A DNA stretch of 64,000 nucleotides, from assembly GCA_022616275.1 (NCBI GenBank), contig JAKEFB010000209.1, forward strand, positions 1-64,000, in the 5' to 3' direction. The notes under the pieces were generated by a model. The model made no database searches. It saw only the letters and a list, made by a program, of their open reading frames with translations, and had not been told where the DNA came from. Source of the DNA: Chloroflexota bacterium. Its GTDB lineage: Bacteria > Chloroflexota > Anaerolineae > Promineifilales > Promineifilaceae. Within the stretch, counting starts at the first letter, position 1, and every line of letters starts with the position of its first letter. A program made the translations under genes and the position numbers. Shown piece after piece: positions 8,980-16,679 of this stretch.

Positions 8980-10056
8980 TTACCAGCCCAGATTAAGATT
9001 GACGAAAATGGCAATGACCAGGTTGAAGAGCAAGGGCAAGAGCACCAGGTAAAGGACGGTGCGGCGGCGGAAGACGCCCAGGAACATGAGCGAGCTTTTG
9101 ATGTCCACCATCGGGCCAAAGGTCAGGAAGGCCAGGATAGAGCCGGTGGTGAAGGTGTTGGTGAAGGAGAGGGCAACGAAGGCGTCTACGGTCGAGCAAA
9201 TGGATAGCACGAAAGCCACGAGCATGAGGGTGACGACGGAAATGACTGGCCCCCGGCCGAGCGCCAGCAGGGTGGATTGGGGGATGACGGTCTGCATGGC
9301 GGCGGCCAGCATGGAGCCGGCTACCAGGTAGCGGGCCATGTCCAGGAAGTCGTCGCCGCCGATGGCCAGGGCGCGCCACAGCCGGCCGCCAATCAGCCGC
9401 CAACCGGCCGGCCTGGCAGCCGGTTGGGCCACTCCGGCGGCGTGGTCATGATCGTGGTGGTGGGCATCACCGGCCAGGTGGCCGGCCGGCAAGAGCACCT
9501 CGCCCGGCCGGGCCAGGCCAAAAAGCAGAGCCACGGCAAAGGCGATCAGAATGGTGAAGAGCAGGCGGCCGATGAGCACCAGCCCCCAACCAAAAGCGGC
9601 GTAGGTGCTGAGGATGACAATGGGGTTGACCACCGGGGCCGCCAGCAAAAAAGCCACTCCCACCGGCAGAGGCAGGCCCTTCTGGTAGAGGCGACGCGTC
9701 ACGGGCACCACGCCACACTCACAGACGGGAAAAGTCAGGCCCAGAAACGCCCCGGCCAGGGCGGCCGGCAGCGCCCGGCGGGGAATGAAGCGGTCGAGGG
9801 CGCTGCGGTCCACAAATTCCTCGATGATGCCGGAAACGGCCGAGCCGGCCAGCAGGAACGGCGCCGCCTCAATGAAAATGCCCAGGAAGATGGTGACGAA
9901 GGTTTGAAAACGTTGGCTAAGGGGAGTGGCCGGCAAGCGAGGCAGCAGAATAGCCAGTAATATTACCAGGGCCAGGCCGGCGATCAGGTACCTGAGGCCG
10001 TTACTCGACTCTTTTCGGGCGGCCGGGGCGACCGTAACCTGTTCTGTTGTTTCCAT
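8980..10056 (-). CDS. DUF318/ArsP-type permease (YcgR-like)
   Basis: This polytopic protein has about eight helices and the family's [12 protein letters not shown] motif (about residues 115-126), followed by [16 protein letters not shown]. The central loop is His-rich ([13 protein letters not shown]), suggesting metal binding. It forms a pair with the downstream DUF1980-type gene. It is divergent from znuA, so it shares the intergenic region that holds a candidate Zur operator. The ATG at 10056 is preferred; a TTG at 10065 adds MLA, and neither has a clear ribosome site. Organo-arsenical export is known for ArsP relatives, but the zinc setting argues for metal handling here. The cargo is unknown. 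Confidence 0.85.
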   Translation of the reverse strand: METTEQVTVAPAARKESSNGLRYLIAGLALVILLAILLPRLPATPLSQRFQTFVTIFLGIFIEAAPFLLAGSAVSGIIEEFVDRSALDRFIPRRALPAALAGAFLGLTFPVCECGVVPVTRRLYQKGLPLPVGVAFLLAAPVVNPIVILSTYAAFGWGLVLIGRLLFTILIAFAVALLFGLARPGEVLLPAGHLAGDAHHHDHDHAAGVAQPAARPAGWRLIGGRLWRALAIGGDDFLDMARYLVAGSMLAAAMQTVIPQSTLLALGRGPVISVVTLMLVAFVLSICSTVDAFVALSFTNTFTTGSILAFLTFGPMVDIKSSLMFLGVFRRRTVLYLVLLPLLFNLVIAIFVNLNLGW

Positions 10057-10191
10057 TGCCAGCAAGCTTATAAAAACCGGGCCACTTCGTCAAATTCAAT
10101 GTCCAGGAAATTTTAGTTTGGAGATGCCAAAGCGATTGTCAACCAGTTGCAATAACCATGTTGTCGAAGTTGTACCTAGCTCAGAATAGTG

Positions 10192-10219
10192 TTGACAAGC
10201 GCCAAATGCTGATTAGAAT
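10192..10219 (+). promoter_or_regulatory. Sigma-70-type promoter of znuA
   Basis: TTGACA (10192-10197), 16 bases, TAGAAT (10214-10219). The -10 box runs into the palindrome at 10218-10236, so a protein bound there would block initiation. The rpoC promoter has the same layout. Confidence 0.75.
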
Positions 10220-10236
10220 TGATACAAAGTATCAAT
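10218..10236. promoter_or_regulatory. Candidate Zur operator upstream of znuA
   Basis: A perfect palindrome, ATTGATAC-AAA-GTATCAAT, covers the -10/start region of the znuA promoter. A second copy with the same AAA centre (TTGGTAT-AAA-ATATCAA) lies just before znuC, and a Fur/Zur-family gene lies 5 kb downstream. Assignment to Zur is inference from this pairing. Confidence 0.75.
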
Positions 10237-10240
10237 GGTG

Positions 10241-10270
10241 AATGATAGTGAATGATAGTGAATGATAGTA
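10241..10270. repeat. Three tandem decamers in the znuA leader
   Basis: AATGATAGTG occurs twice, followed by AATGATAGTA, between the operator and the ribosome site. The 10-base period equals one DNA turn. A role in regulation is possible but not shown. Confidence 0.8.
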
Positions 10271-10283
10271 AATGGAGGAGAAG

Positions 10284-11369
10284 ATGCGCTGGCAACAAAA
10301 ACGACTGTGGAGCTGCCTGTTGTTCACCATCACGGCGAGCCTGCTTTTCGTGGCTTGCAATCCGTCCAGGCAAGCGAATACCCCGGCGGCAACAGAGGCA
10401 CCCAGCAGCAGCCTGGCAAACCCGGAGCATGAAGCCGAACATGAAGAAGGGGAGCATGACGAAGAACTGGCCATGTTGACGTTGCCAGAAGTCGCGGCCG
10501 TTGACCTGGGCGGCCGCCGGCTGCGAGTAGTGGCTACCACCACGATTATCGGCGACGTGGTGGCCCAGGTAGGTGGGGAAGCGATTGAACTGACGGTGCT
10601 GATTGGCCCGGCGCAGGATTCGCATAGTTACGAGCCGTCGGCGGCCGACCTGGCCAGCGTGGCCGAGGCGGACGTCGTCTTTGTCAATGGTTGGAACCTG
10701 GAAGAAGGGTTGCTGGCCAGTCTGGAGAATGCCGCCGAAGACACGCCCCTGGCGCCTGTTTCGGCCAACATTGAGCCGCTGGCTGCCAGTGAAGCGGGCC
10801 ACGAAGAGGAAGCCGGGGAAGAACATGGGCACGGCGCGGCCGATCCCCATACCTGGCTCGATCCGCACAACGTGCTCCAGTGGGTGGCCAACATCGAGCA
10901 GGTGTTAAGGACGCTGGACCCGGCTAACGCAGAAACGTACGCCAACAACGCCCGGGCTTACCTGGCCGAGGTGGAGGAATTGATTGCTTACTACGACGAG
11001 CAGGTGGCCCAAATTCCGGCCGAACAGCGCAAGCTGGTGACGAACCACGACGCCTTTGGCTATTTTGCGGCCGCCTATGGTTTTGAAATCATTGGCACGG
11101 TTATCCCTGCCACCAGCACGCTGGCCGAGCCGTCGGCCAGCGGCCTGGCTCAACTGGCGGAGACGATGCGCCAGGAGGGGGTTTGCGCCCTCTTCGCCGA
11201 GAGTACGGCCAACGACGAACTGGCCAGAACCGTGGCGGCCGAGGTGGAGACGTGCCGGGTGATACAGGTTTTGACGCTTTATACGGAAGCCCTGGGCGAG
11301 ACTGGCAGTTACCTGGGGATGATGCGGGCTAATATAGAGGCGATGGTCGCTGGTTTGGGCCAGAGTTAG
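10284..11369 (+). CDS. znuA: Zinc ABC transporter substrate-binding lipoprotein
   Basis: This is the cluster A-I/ZnuA-type metal-binding lipoprotein that delivers Zn2+ to the ZnuBC permease. The signal peptide ends in a lipobox (LFVAC, Cys25). A His/Glu-rich loop follows (HEAEHEEGEHDEE), with a second in EAGHEEEAGEEHGHG. The three expected His ligands are in DSHSYEP, DPHTWLDP and TNHDAFGYF, and the acidic one is in FAEST. The ATG at 10284 is chosen because GGAGGAG ends 3 bases before it; an in-frame ATG at 10272 lies ahead of that site. The promoter, operator and decamer array lie directly upstream. Confidence 0.95.
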   Translation: MRWQQKRLWSCLLFTITASLLFVACNPSRQANTPAATEAPSSSLANPEHEAEHEEGEHDEELAMLTLPEVAAVDLGGRRLRVVATTTIIGDVVAQVGGEAIELTVLIGPAQDSHSYEPSAADLASVAEADVVFVNGWNLEEGLLASLENAAEDTPLAPVSANIEPLAASEAGHEEEAGEEHGHGAADPHTWLDPHNVLQWVANIEQVLRTLDPANAETYANNARAYLAEVEELIAYYDEQVAQIPAEQRKLVTNHDAFGYFAAAYGFEIIGTVIPATSTLAEPSASGLAQLAETMRQEGVCALFAESTANDELARTVAAEVETCRVIQVLTLYTEALGETGSYLGMMRANIEAMVAGLGQS

Positions 11370-11399
11370 AGCTAGAGTTAGCGTTAGAGTGGTGAGAAA

Positions 11400-11430
11400 A
11401 ACCCCGCAGGTTTCCCAAACCTGCGGGGTT
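11400..11430. repeat. CCCCGCAGGT-family hairpin between znuA and znuC
   Basis: AACCCCGCAGGTTT and AAACCTGCGGGGTT flank a CCC loop. Its last two bases are the first two of the second Zur-like palindrome. Just upstream (about 11363-11393) is a GAGTTA/GAGCTA hexamer stretch. The hairpin could reduce readthrough from znuA, but it has no T tract. Confidence 0.8.
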
Positions 11431-11445
11431 GGTATAAAATATCAA
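11429..11445. promoter_or_regulatory. Second candidate Zur operator, directly before znuC
   Basis: TTGGTAT-AAA-ATATCAA matches the znuA site in half-site and spacing with one mismatch between arms. It ends one base before the ATG at 11447. It may regulate a separate znuCB promoter, with TATAAA inside the site as a possible -10. It could alternatively act in the mRNA. Confidence 0.65.
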
Positions 11446-11446
11446 T

Positions 11447-12322
11447 ATGAGCGCTTTCGTAGCTAAAGTAAAAGAACGAGGTATTGCCCACGAACCGGCT
11501 GCGCCGGCGCTGGAAATGCGAGACGTGTCGGTGGCTTACGTGGCCGGGGCGCAGGGCCTGGTTGGGCCGGCCGGCAATGGAATGACGGCCGACGGCTATG
11601 CCCTGAAGGATGTTTCTTTCACCGTGGAGGTGGGGCAGCGGATTGCCGTGGTTGGCCCGAATGGCGCGGGGAAGAGCACGTTGTTCAAGCTGGTGGCCGG
11701 GATGCTGAAGCCGACCCGAGGCATGGTCAACGTGTACGGCCGGGTGGCAGACAAGCACATCTGTATTGCCTACGTGCCGCAGCGCAGCCAGATTGATTGG
11801 TCTTTCCCGGTGACGGTGGAGGACGTGGTGATGATGGGGCGGGTAGGGCAGATCGGCCTGTTCCGCTGGCCCGGCCGGCGCGACTGGGAGATGGTCCGGG
11901 CCAGCCTGGCACGAGTCAATGCCGGACACCTGGCCCACAAGCAAATCGGCGAGTTGTCCGGCGGGCAACAGCAGCGGGTGTTTATCGCCCGGGCCCTGGC
12001 CCAGGAGGCTGACCTGCTGCTGCTCGACGAGCCGTTTGCCGGGCTGGACGTACCCAGCCACGAGGCCATCTTTGAGATCCTGGACATGCTCCACCGCGAC
12101 GGAGTGACGGTGCTGGTGGCGACCCACGACCTGAATATGGCCGCCGAGCGCTTTGACCAGGTAATGTTGTTGAACCGGCGAATTGTAGCCCTGGGGCCGG
12201 CCGGCGTGGCGTTGACCCCGGACAACCTGCTGCAAGCGTATGGCGGCCACCTGCACCGGGTAGCGGACGAGGGGCAGGTGGTGCTGGTAGCGGATAGTTG
12301 TTGCGAGGAGGAGAGAGGTTAG
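11447..12322 (+). CDS. znuC: Zinc ABC transporter ATP-binding protein
   Basis: This ABC ATPase of the Mn/Zn importer family has Walker A GPNGAGKST (about residues 72-80), signature LSGGQQQR (about 168-175), Walker B LLLLDEPFAGLD and the H-loop ATHDLN. It should energise ZnuB import of zinc bound by ZnuA. The N-terminus carries about 20 extra residues before the usual ALEMRDVSVAY start. The ATG at 11447 has no ribosome site and touches the operator-like palindrome. The message could be leaderless, or translation may begin downstream (for example the ATG at 11516). Confidence 0.93.
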   Translation: MSAFVAKVKERGIAHEPAAPALEMRDVSVAYVAGAQGLVGPAGNGMTADGYALKDVSFTVEVGQRIAVVGPNGAGKSTLFKLVAGMLKPTRGMVNVYGRVADKHICIAYVPQRSQIDWSFPVTVEDVVMMGRVGQIGLFRWPGRRDWEMVRASLARVNAGHLAHKQIGELSGGQQQRVFIARALAQEADLLLLDEPFAGLDVPSHEAIFEILDMLHRDGVTVLVATHDLNMAAERFDQVMLLNRRIVALGPAGVALTPDNLLQAYGGHLHRVADEGQVVLVADSCCEEERG

Positions 12323-12350
12323 AGATTGGAGATTGGAGATTGGAGATTGG
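12323..12350. repeat. Heptamer array, AGATTGG x4
   Basis: Four perfect tandem copies follow the znuC stop codon. The same heptamer occurs in inverted form at 22242-22288 and 60808-60850. Confidence 0.9.
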
Positions 12351-12407
12351 CAACCAGAGGTTGCTCACCATCTTAATCTCCACTCCATTCTCTGCATGAG
12401 GGGCATG

Positions 12408-13259
12408 ATGGATTGGTTGCTGGAACCACTGAGTTACTCCTTTATCTTTCGCGGGCTACTGGCGGCGGTGGTGGTGGGGGTGGTCTGCTCGGTGCTGGGG
12501 ACGTACGTGGTGCTGCGGGGGATGGCCTTCTTTGGCGATGCCCTGGCGCACACGATTTTGCCGGGCGTGGTGGTGGCCTTTTTGCTGGGCTGGCCGCTGG
12601 CGTTGGGGGCGCTGATCATGGGAACGCTGACGGCGGTGGGGATTGGCGCACTCAGTAGCCAGGGGATAGTGAAGGAGGATACGGCTATCGGGGTGATTTT
12701 TGCCGGCGCTTTTGCCCTGGGGGTGGCCTTGCTTTCGGCCACGGGCAATTACACCATAGACCTGGCCCACTTCCTGTTTGGTAATTTGCTGGGCGTTTCG
12801 AAGGCCGATTTGTGGCTTATTTTTGGCCTGGGCGGCGGCGTGCTGCTGGTGGTGCTACTCTTTTATAAGGAGTTTCTGGTAATCTCTTTTGACCCGATCC
12901 TGGCCTCCACGTTGCGCTTGCCGGCTACCTTTTTGCGTTACCTGCTGCTGGTGCTGACGGCGGTGACGATTGTCGTGGCCTTGCAGGTGGTCGGCCTGGC
13001 CTTGATGGTGGCCATGCTGGTTACGCCGGCCGCCGCCGCCTCATTGCTCACCCGGCGAGTGCCGGCGATGATGGCCGGCGCGGCCGCCATTGGCGCGTTC
13101 TCCGGCGTGGCAGGGCTGTATGTTTCTTATTACCTGAACATCGCTTCCGGCCCGGCCGTGGTCCTGGTGGCCACGCTCATTTTCCTGGCCGCTTTTTTGT
13201 TTGCTCCCGGCCGGGGGGTGATCACGCGTTTGCAGTTGAACGGGCCGGCCGGCTCCTGA
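12408..13259 (+). CDS. znuB: Zinc ABC transporter membrane permease
   Basis: This ABC-3 family permease has about eight membrane helices. Family segments are VVLRGMAFFGDALAHTILPG near the N-terminus and a GLALMVAMLVTPAAAA-type stretch in the second half. It should form the channel of the ZnuABC importer. The start at 12408 (MDWLLEP) has TGAGGGG four bases upstream; in-frame ATGs also lie at 12405 and 12396. A longer reading from 12333 would translate the heptamer repeat and is unlikely. It follows znuC by about 85 bases. Confidence 0.92.
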   Translation: MDWLLEPLSYSFIFRGLLAAVVVGVVCSVLGTYVVLRGMAFFGDALAHTILPGVVVAFLLGWPLALGALIMGTLTAVGIGALSSQGIVKEDTAIGVIFAGAFALGVALLSATGNYTIDLAHFLFGNLLGVSKADLWLIFGLGGGVLLVVLLFYKEFLVISFDPILASTLRLPATFLRYLLLVLTAVTIVVALQVVGLALMVAMLVTPAAAASLLTRRVPAMMAGAAAIGAFSGVAGLYVSYYLNIASGPAVVLVATLIFLAAFLFAPGRGVITRLQLNGPAGS

Positions 13260-13278
13260 AGGACAGGGGCAACAAATT

Positions 13279-15096
13279 ATGTCTCTTACGCACCAACTCA
13301 ATTCCCTGGAAGCTTCGGGCCTCATTATCCTGACTATCACGCGGCCGGAGATTGAATACCTTTTCCGGCACGGGCTAATCCAGGATGCTGCCTATGCCTC
13401 CTTGTTGAAAGCAGAACGGAAGCGTCTTCACCAGACGGTCGGCGAGGCATTAGAAAAGTTGTACGACAACCGTCAGGGAGAACTCGCCGGCCTACTAGCG
13501 CATCACTTCGCTGTTGCTGGAGAACGCAACAAAGCAGTCCACTACTCCCGTGAGGCAGCTCATCAAGCCGAAGCCAGGTATGCTTATGAGGAGGCTGTTC
13601 AATACCTGCGCTCCGCGCTCAATCTAATGGAAGGGGACGAACAAAGCGGAACGAAGCTGGCCTTACTGGAAGAATTGGCTGACGTTTACCAACTGCTCCG
13701 CGAAGGCCCACAAGCCCTGGCGCTCTATCAGCAGGCGCTTGAATTGTGGCGCAAGCTGGCAGGCGTGAATAACGTCATCGCCCTGCGCCTTCATCGTAAG
13801 ATCATCCAAACGGTCTCCGATATCCGGTGGGCGACCAGAGTTGAGCAACAGGAAGAAGCGGACCGGATCGGCATCGTTTCGCGGGCGAGCCTGGAAGATG
13901 CGCTGCAACTACTGGAGGACCAGGCGCCGCACCGGGAAACGGTCTATCTCCTGAAAACCCTCTCGCTGGATGCCTGGCGCAATCGCCTGCCTCCGAATTG
14001 GGAGGCCGCTGAACGCCATGCGCTGGCGGCTCTAAACGTGGCCGAGCAATTGAATGATCCGGCCGAAGTGTCAACTGCGCTCGGCGCCCTGGCCGTGATT
14101 TACCTGGCACGGGGGTTGCTGCAGGAGTATCTTCAGATCGCACTCCGGCGATTGGCCAGCAGCGCCGATGCCCGCTTTGATCACGTCCGCGAGCGCCTGG
14201 ACAGCCTGCGTACGGCCGGCAGCGCTCTGATGTACGTGGGCGAATACACGCAGGCCTTGACTCATCTTCAGGAGGCGGAAAGCCTTGCCGCCCAGATTCA
14301 AGCCGTGGGCGAGCAATTCAACGCCCTCTCCCTTCAGCTTCAATGCACCTTCCGCCTTGATCGCTGGGACGATGCGATCCGCATTGAGGCGGCATGGCAG
14401 GCCCTTGAACAACGTTATCCTCGCGAACGGGTGGGCGCGCCCTGTTTTGCCCTGGCGCTCGGCGCCAGCGTTCACGCGTTGCGTGGCAACTTTGACAAAG
14501 CCCACATGTACCGAAAAGCGTCGTATGACTATATGATCGCGAATACGGCGACAAGGGAACAATGGCAGCGTAATCAGCACTATTGAATGAGCCTGCCGTT
14601 GATGGCAGAGGGCGAGTTCGCCCTTGTCCGGGAATATCTGGAGCAGGGCCTCCAGAAAGTGAGTTGGCCAACCGAATGGGGTTCGATGGGGAGTGATCTG
14701 GACGTATACACCATGCTGGCCGACGTTGCGGCCGGGCATGGTGACGAGGCAGCCATCCGGCACTACGCCGGCCTGGCTGAAGAAATGGCAACGCATTGTG
14801 GTCATAGGCTGTATCAGGGTATTGCCCATCGCGCCTGGGGTGTTGCCCACCGGCTGGCCAACGAACCTGGTGAGGCCGAGTCTAGATTCAATCAAGCCCT
14901 GGAGTTGTTCGGCAAGCTGGATACGCGCTGGCAGATCGGGCGCACACTGGCTGAGTTGGGTGACCTGGCGCGAACGCGGCAGGCATTAGACGAGGCGCGC
15001 GATTACTTTGCCCGCGCCCTGGCCATGTTTGAGGAAATGAAGGCTACCCCAGACGCGGCACGAACGCGCGTGGCATTGGAATCAATGAATCTTTAG
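13279..15096 (+). pseudogene. Remnant of an AAA-ATPase/TPR regulator, split by an in-frame TGA
   Basis: Two open stretches in the same frame (13279-14586 and 14587-15096) are separated only by TGA at 14584-14586. Together they make about 605 codons of TPR-rich helical sequence. The first residues (EYLFRHGLIQDAAYASLLKA) are typical of the region after the ATPase domain in large adenylate-cyclase/AAA-TPR regulators, so the cyclase and ATPase parts are missing. A TGG-to-TGA change would explain the break (HY-W-MSLPLM). The lack of both the N-terminus and an uninterrupted frame argues for decay. The second half could restart at ATG 14587. It lies 19 bases after znuB and before zur, probably by insertion. 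Confidence 0.75.
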
Positions 15097-15102
15097 GTTC
15101 AG

Positions 15103-15136
15103 AGGTGACTGTCACTTCTGCAAGTGACAGTCACCT
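15103..15136. repeat. Perfect 15-bp inverted repeat before zur
   Basis: AGGTGACTGTCACTT and AAGTGACAGTCACCT flank CTGC. Each arm also contains an inner palindrome (GTGAC-T-GTCAC). It lies 16 bases before the zur ATG. It does not match the TTGATAC-type operator, so it may be a mobile palindrome, a terminator for the broken gene or a site for another regulator. Confidence 0.85.
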
Positions 15137-15152
15137 GAAAAGGACTTTGACG

Positions 15153-15581
15153 ATGGTTAATAAACTGGCACGCTTGAGCCAGGCGTTGCAAGAGAACGGC
15201 TACCGGCTGACGGCCGCCCGGCAGGAGATTTTGGCGGCCCTGGTGGGTAGCGAGGGACACGTCAGCGCTGACGAGCTGGTGGGCCTGGTGCGCCAGGATG
15301 CGCCGGGTGTCGGCCGGATGACGGTCTACCGCACCCTGGAGCTGCTGTCGGAGCTGGGGCTGATTCGCCCTGTCTACCAGGGAACGGGGGCCGCTCACTA
15401 CATCTTGTTGGACGATGGCCATCACCATCACCTGGTCTGCTCCGGCTGCGACCGGGTGATTGAGTTTGACGAGTGCGCGGTGCAAGAGATAAGCCGGGTG
15501 ATTAGCGGCCATTTTAATTTTGAGATTCACGGCCATTTGTTGGAGTTTTATGGGCGGTGTGAGGCGTGCCGGGGGGTATAG
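15153..15581 (+). CDS. zur: Fur-family metal regulator, probably Zur
   Basis: The 142-residue winged-helix repressor has the Fur-family DNA-binding part (YRLTAARQEILAAL, then GRMTVYRTLELL). The metal region has HHHHLVCSGC and a second CEAC pair, giving the structural Cys4 zinc site, plus HFNFEIHGH. Fur paralogues cannot be separated from sequence alone. Zur is favoured because znuABC lies beside it and two like palindromes precede znuA and znuC. The ATG at 15153 has AGGAC 8 bases upstream; a GTG at 15105 sits inside the inverted repeat and is rejected. Confidence 0.88.
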   Translation: MVNKLARLSQALQENGYRLTAARQEILAALVGSEGHVSADELVGLVRQDAPGVGRMTVYRTLELLSELGLIRPVYQGTGAAHYILLDDGHHHHLVCSGCDRVIEFDECAVQEISRVISGHFNFEIHGHLLEFYGRCEACRGV

Positions 15582-15582
15582 T

Positions 15583-15613
15583 TGTGTGGTTGTGTGGTTG
15601 TGTAGTTATGTCA
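15583..15613. repeat. TG-rich octamer array
   Basis: TTGTGTGG-type octamers repeat about three times after zur and end in GTAGTTATGT. The same words occur at 21703-21730 and 43036-43064. Confidence 0.7.
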
Positions 15614-15620
15614 GGCACGG

Positions 15621-16538
15621 TTACGGGGTGAGTGAGGCGGTTTTGGCCTGAATCAGGCGGAGCAGAAGTTCGTTGGCGGGGGTGGGGACGCCGTAGCGGC
15701 GGCCGAGGCGGACGACAGCGCCGCAAATGGCCTCGATTTCGGTCGGCTCGCCCCGGGCCATGTCCTGGGCCATCGAAGAGAGGTTGGCGGCCGTGGCCTG
15801 GGCTACTTCGAGGGCGCGCCGGCCGGCGCTGGCGTAGGGAAGGGTAATGCCCTGGGCGCGGGCGACGGCGGCCGTTTCTTCGGCGGCTTCTTCCATCACT
15901 TTCCGGGCGGCTTCGTTTTCGGCCAGGAAACCATTGGGTAGTTGCAGCAGGGCGGTAATGGGGTTGATGCCGGCGTTGACGGCCAGCTTGCCCCAGACGA
16001 GGCTGTCGGCGTCTTCGACCAGGTGGGTGACAAAGCCGGCGGCGCGAAAGAGGGCGGCGACCTCCTCTAACCGGCCGGCCGTGGCCGAGGTGGTGGCCAG
16101 GTGGGTGAGCCCGGCGCCGGCGTGGCGGACCAGCCCGGGGGCCAGCAAGGTGGCCCCTTCGGAGGTGACGCCCAGCGCGGCCCGCTCCTGGCCGACGACG
16201 GCGGCCAGGATTTCCAGGTTGCCCAGGCCGTTTTGCAGGGTCAGGGCCAGGCCGTTTTCACCCAACGCCTGGCGGGCCACGTCGGCGGCCGAGGCTGTTT
16301 TAGGGCTTTTGACGACGACGAGGGCCAGGTCAGCCCGGCCGATGACGTCCTGGTTGTCGGTGGCTTTGACGCGGTGGTGGGTCTCCCGGCCGTCGGGGTG
16401 GATGAGGCGAAGGCCGTGGGTGTTGAGGGTGGCGATTTGTTCCTGCCAGTTGCCGGCCATAATGACGTCTACCAGGGAGGAGAGACGGCCGGCAAACAGA
16501 CAACCCATCGCCCCAATACCGACAATAGCCACGCGCAT
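15621..16538 (-). CDS. panE: 2-dehydropantoate 2-reductase
   Basis: This ApbA/PanE-type enzyme reduces ketopantoate to pantoate with NADPH in pantothenate and CoA synthesis. The N-terminal nucleotide-binding motif is GIGAMG (residues 7-12). The expected KSPKT segment (about 88-92) and the NAGINPITALL active-site helix, with its preceding Lys in WGKL, are present. Length (305 residues) is normal. The partner gene panB lies 3 kb away on the same strand, separated by the sigma/anti-sigma pair. The ATG at 16538 is the natural start. Confidence 0.9.
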   Translation of the reverse strand: MRVAIVGIGAMGCLFAGRLSSLVDVIMAGNWQEQIATLNTHGLRLIHPDGRETHHRVKATDNQDVIGRADLALVVVKSPKTASAADVARQALGENGLALTLQNGLGNLEILAAVVGQERAALGVTSEGATLLAPGLVRHAGAGLTHLATTSATAGRLEEVAALFRAAGFVTHLVEDADSLVWGKLAVNAGINPITALLQLPNGFLAENEAARKVMEEAAEETAAVARAQGITLPYASAGRRALEVAQATAANLSSMAQDMARGEPTEIEAICGAVVRLGRRYGVPTPANELLLRLIQAKTASLTP

Positions 16539-16598
16539 AGGCGAATTGTGACATAATTTGCCTGTCCTGGCGAGGACTGTGGTAAGTGGGTAATTTCT

Positions 16599-16678
16599 GA
16601 ACGCGAATGACGCGAATGGGCGAATGACGCGAATGTTTTGTAAATTTTATTCGCGCCATTCGTGATTATTAGTCGCGT
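16599..16678. repeat. GCGAAT-family palindromic element
   Basis: Three GCGAATGACGCGAAT-like words are followed by a short AT-rich spacer and an inverted arm (ATTCGCGCCATTCGTG). The element can fold into one long imperfect hairpin. It fills the gap between panE and the DUF4349 gene and ends 2 bases before the latter's stop codon. Confidence 0.85.
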
Positions 16679-16679
16679 C

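Noticed and set aside
12333-12407. N-terminal extension of ZnuB from 12333
   Set aside because: It would translate the heptamer repeat and intergenic DNA; family members start at the MDWLLEP-like helix.
14584-14586. TGA between the two TPR halves as a second selenocysteine codon
   Set aside because: The surrounding residues (NQHY before, MSLPLM after) suggest a lost Trp. No cysteine is expected there, and a small hairpin nearby (CTGCC-GTTGAT-GGCAG) starts too close. The gene is also truncated at its N-terminus.
15105-15152. GTG at 15105 as the zur start
   Set aside because: It lies inside the perfect inverted repeat; ATG 15153 has a proper ribosome site and gives a normal Fur-family N-terminus.
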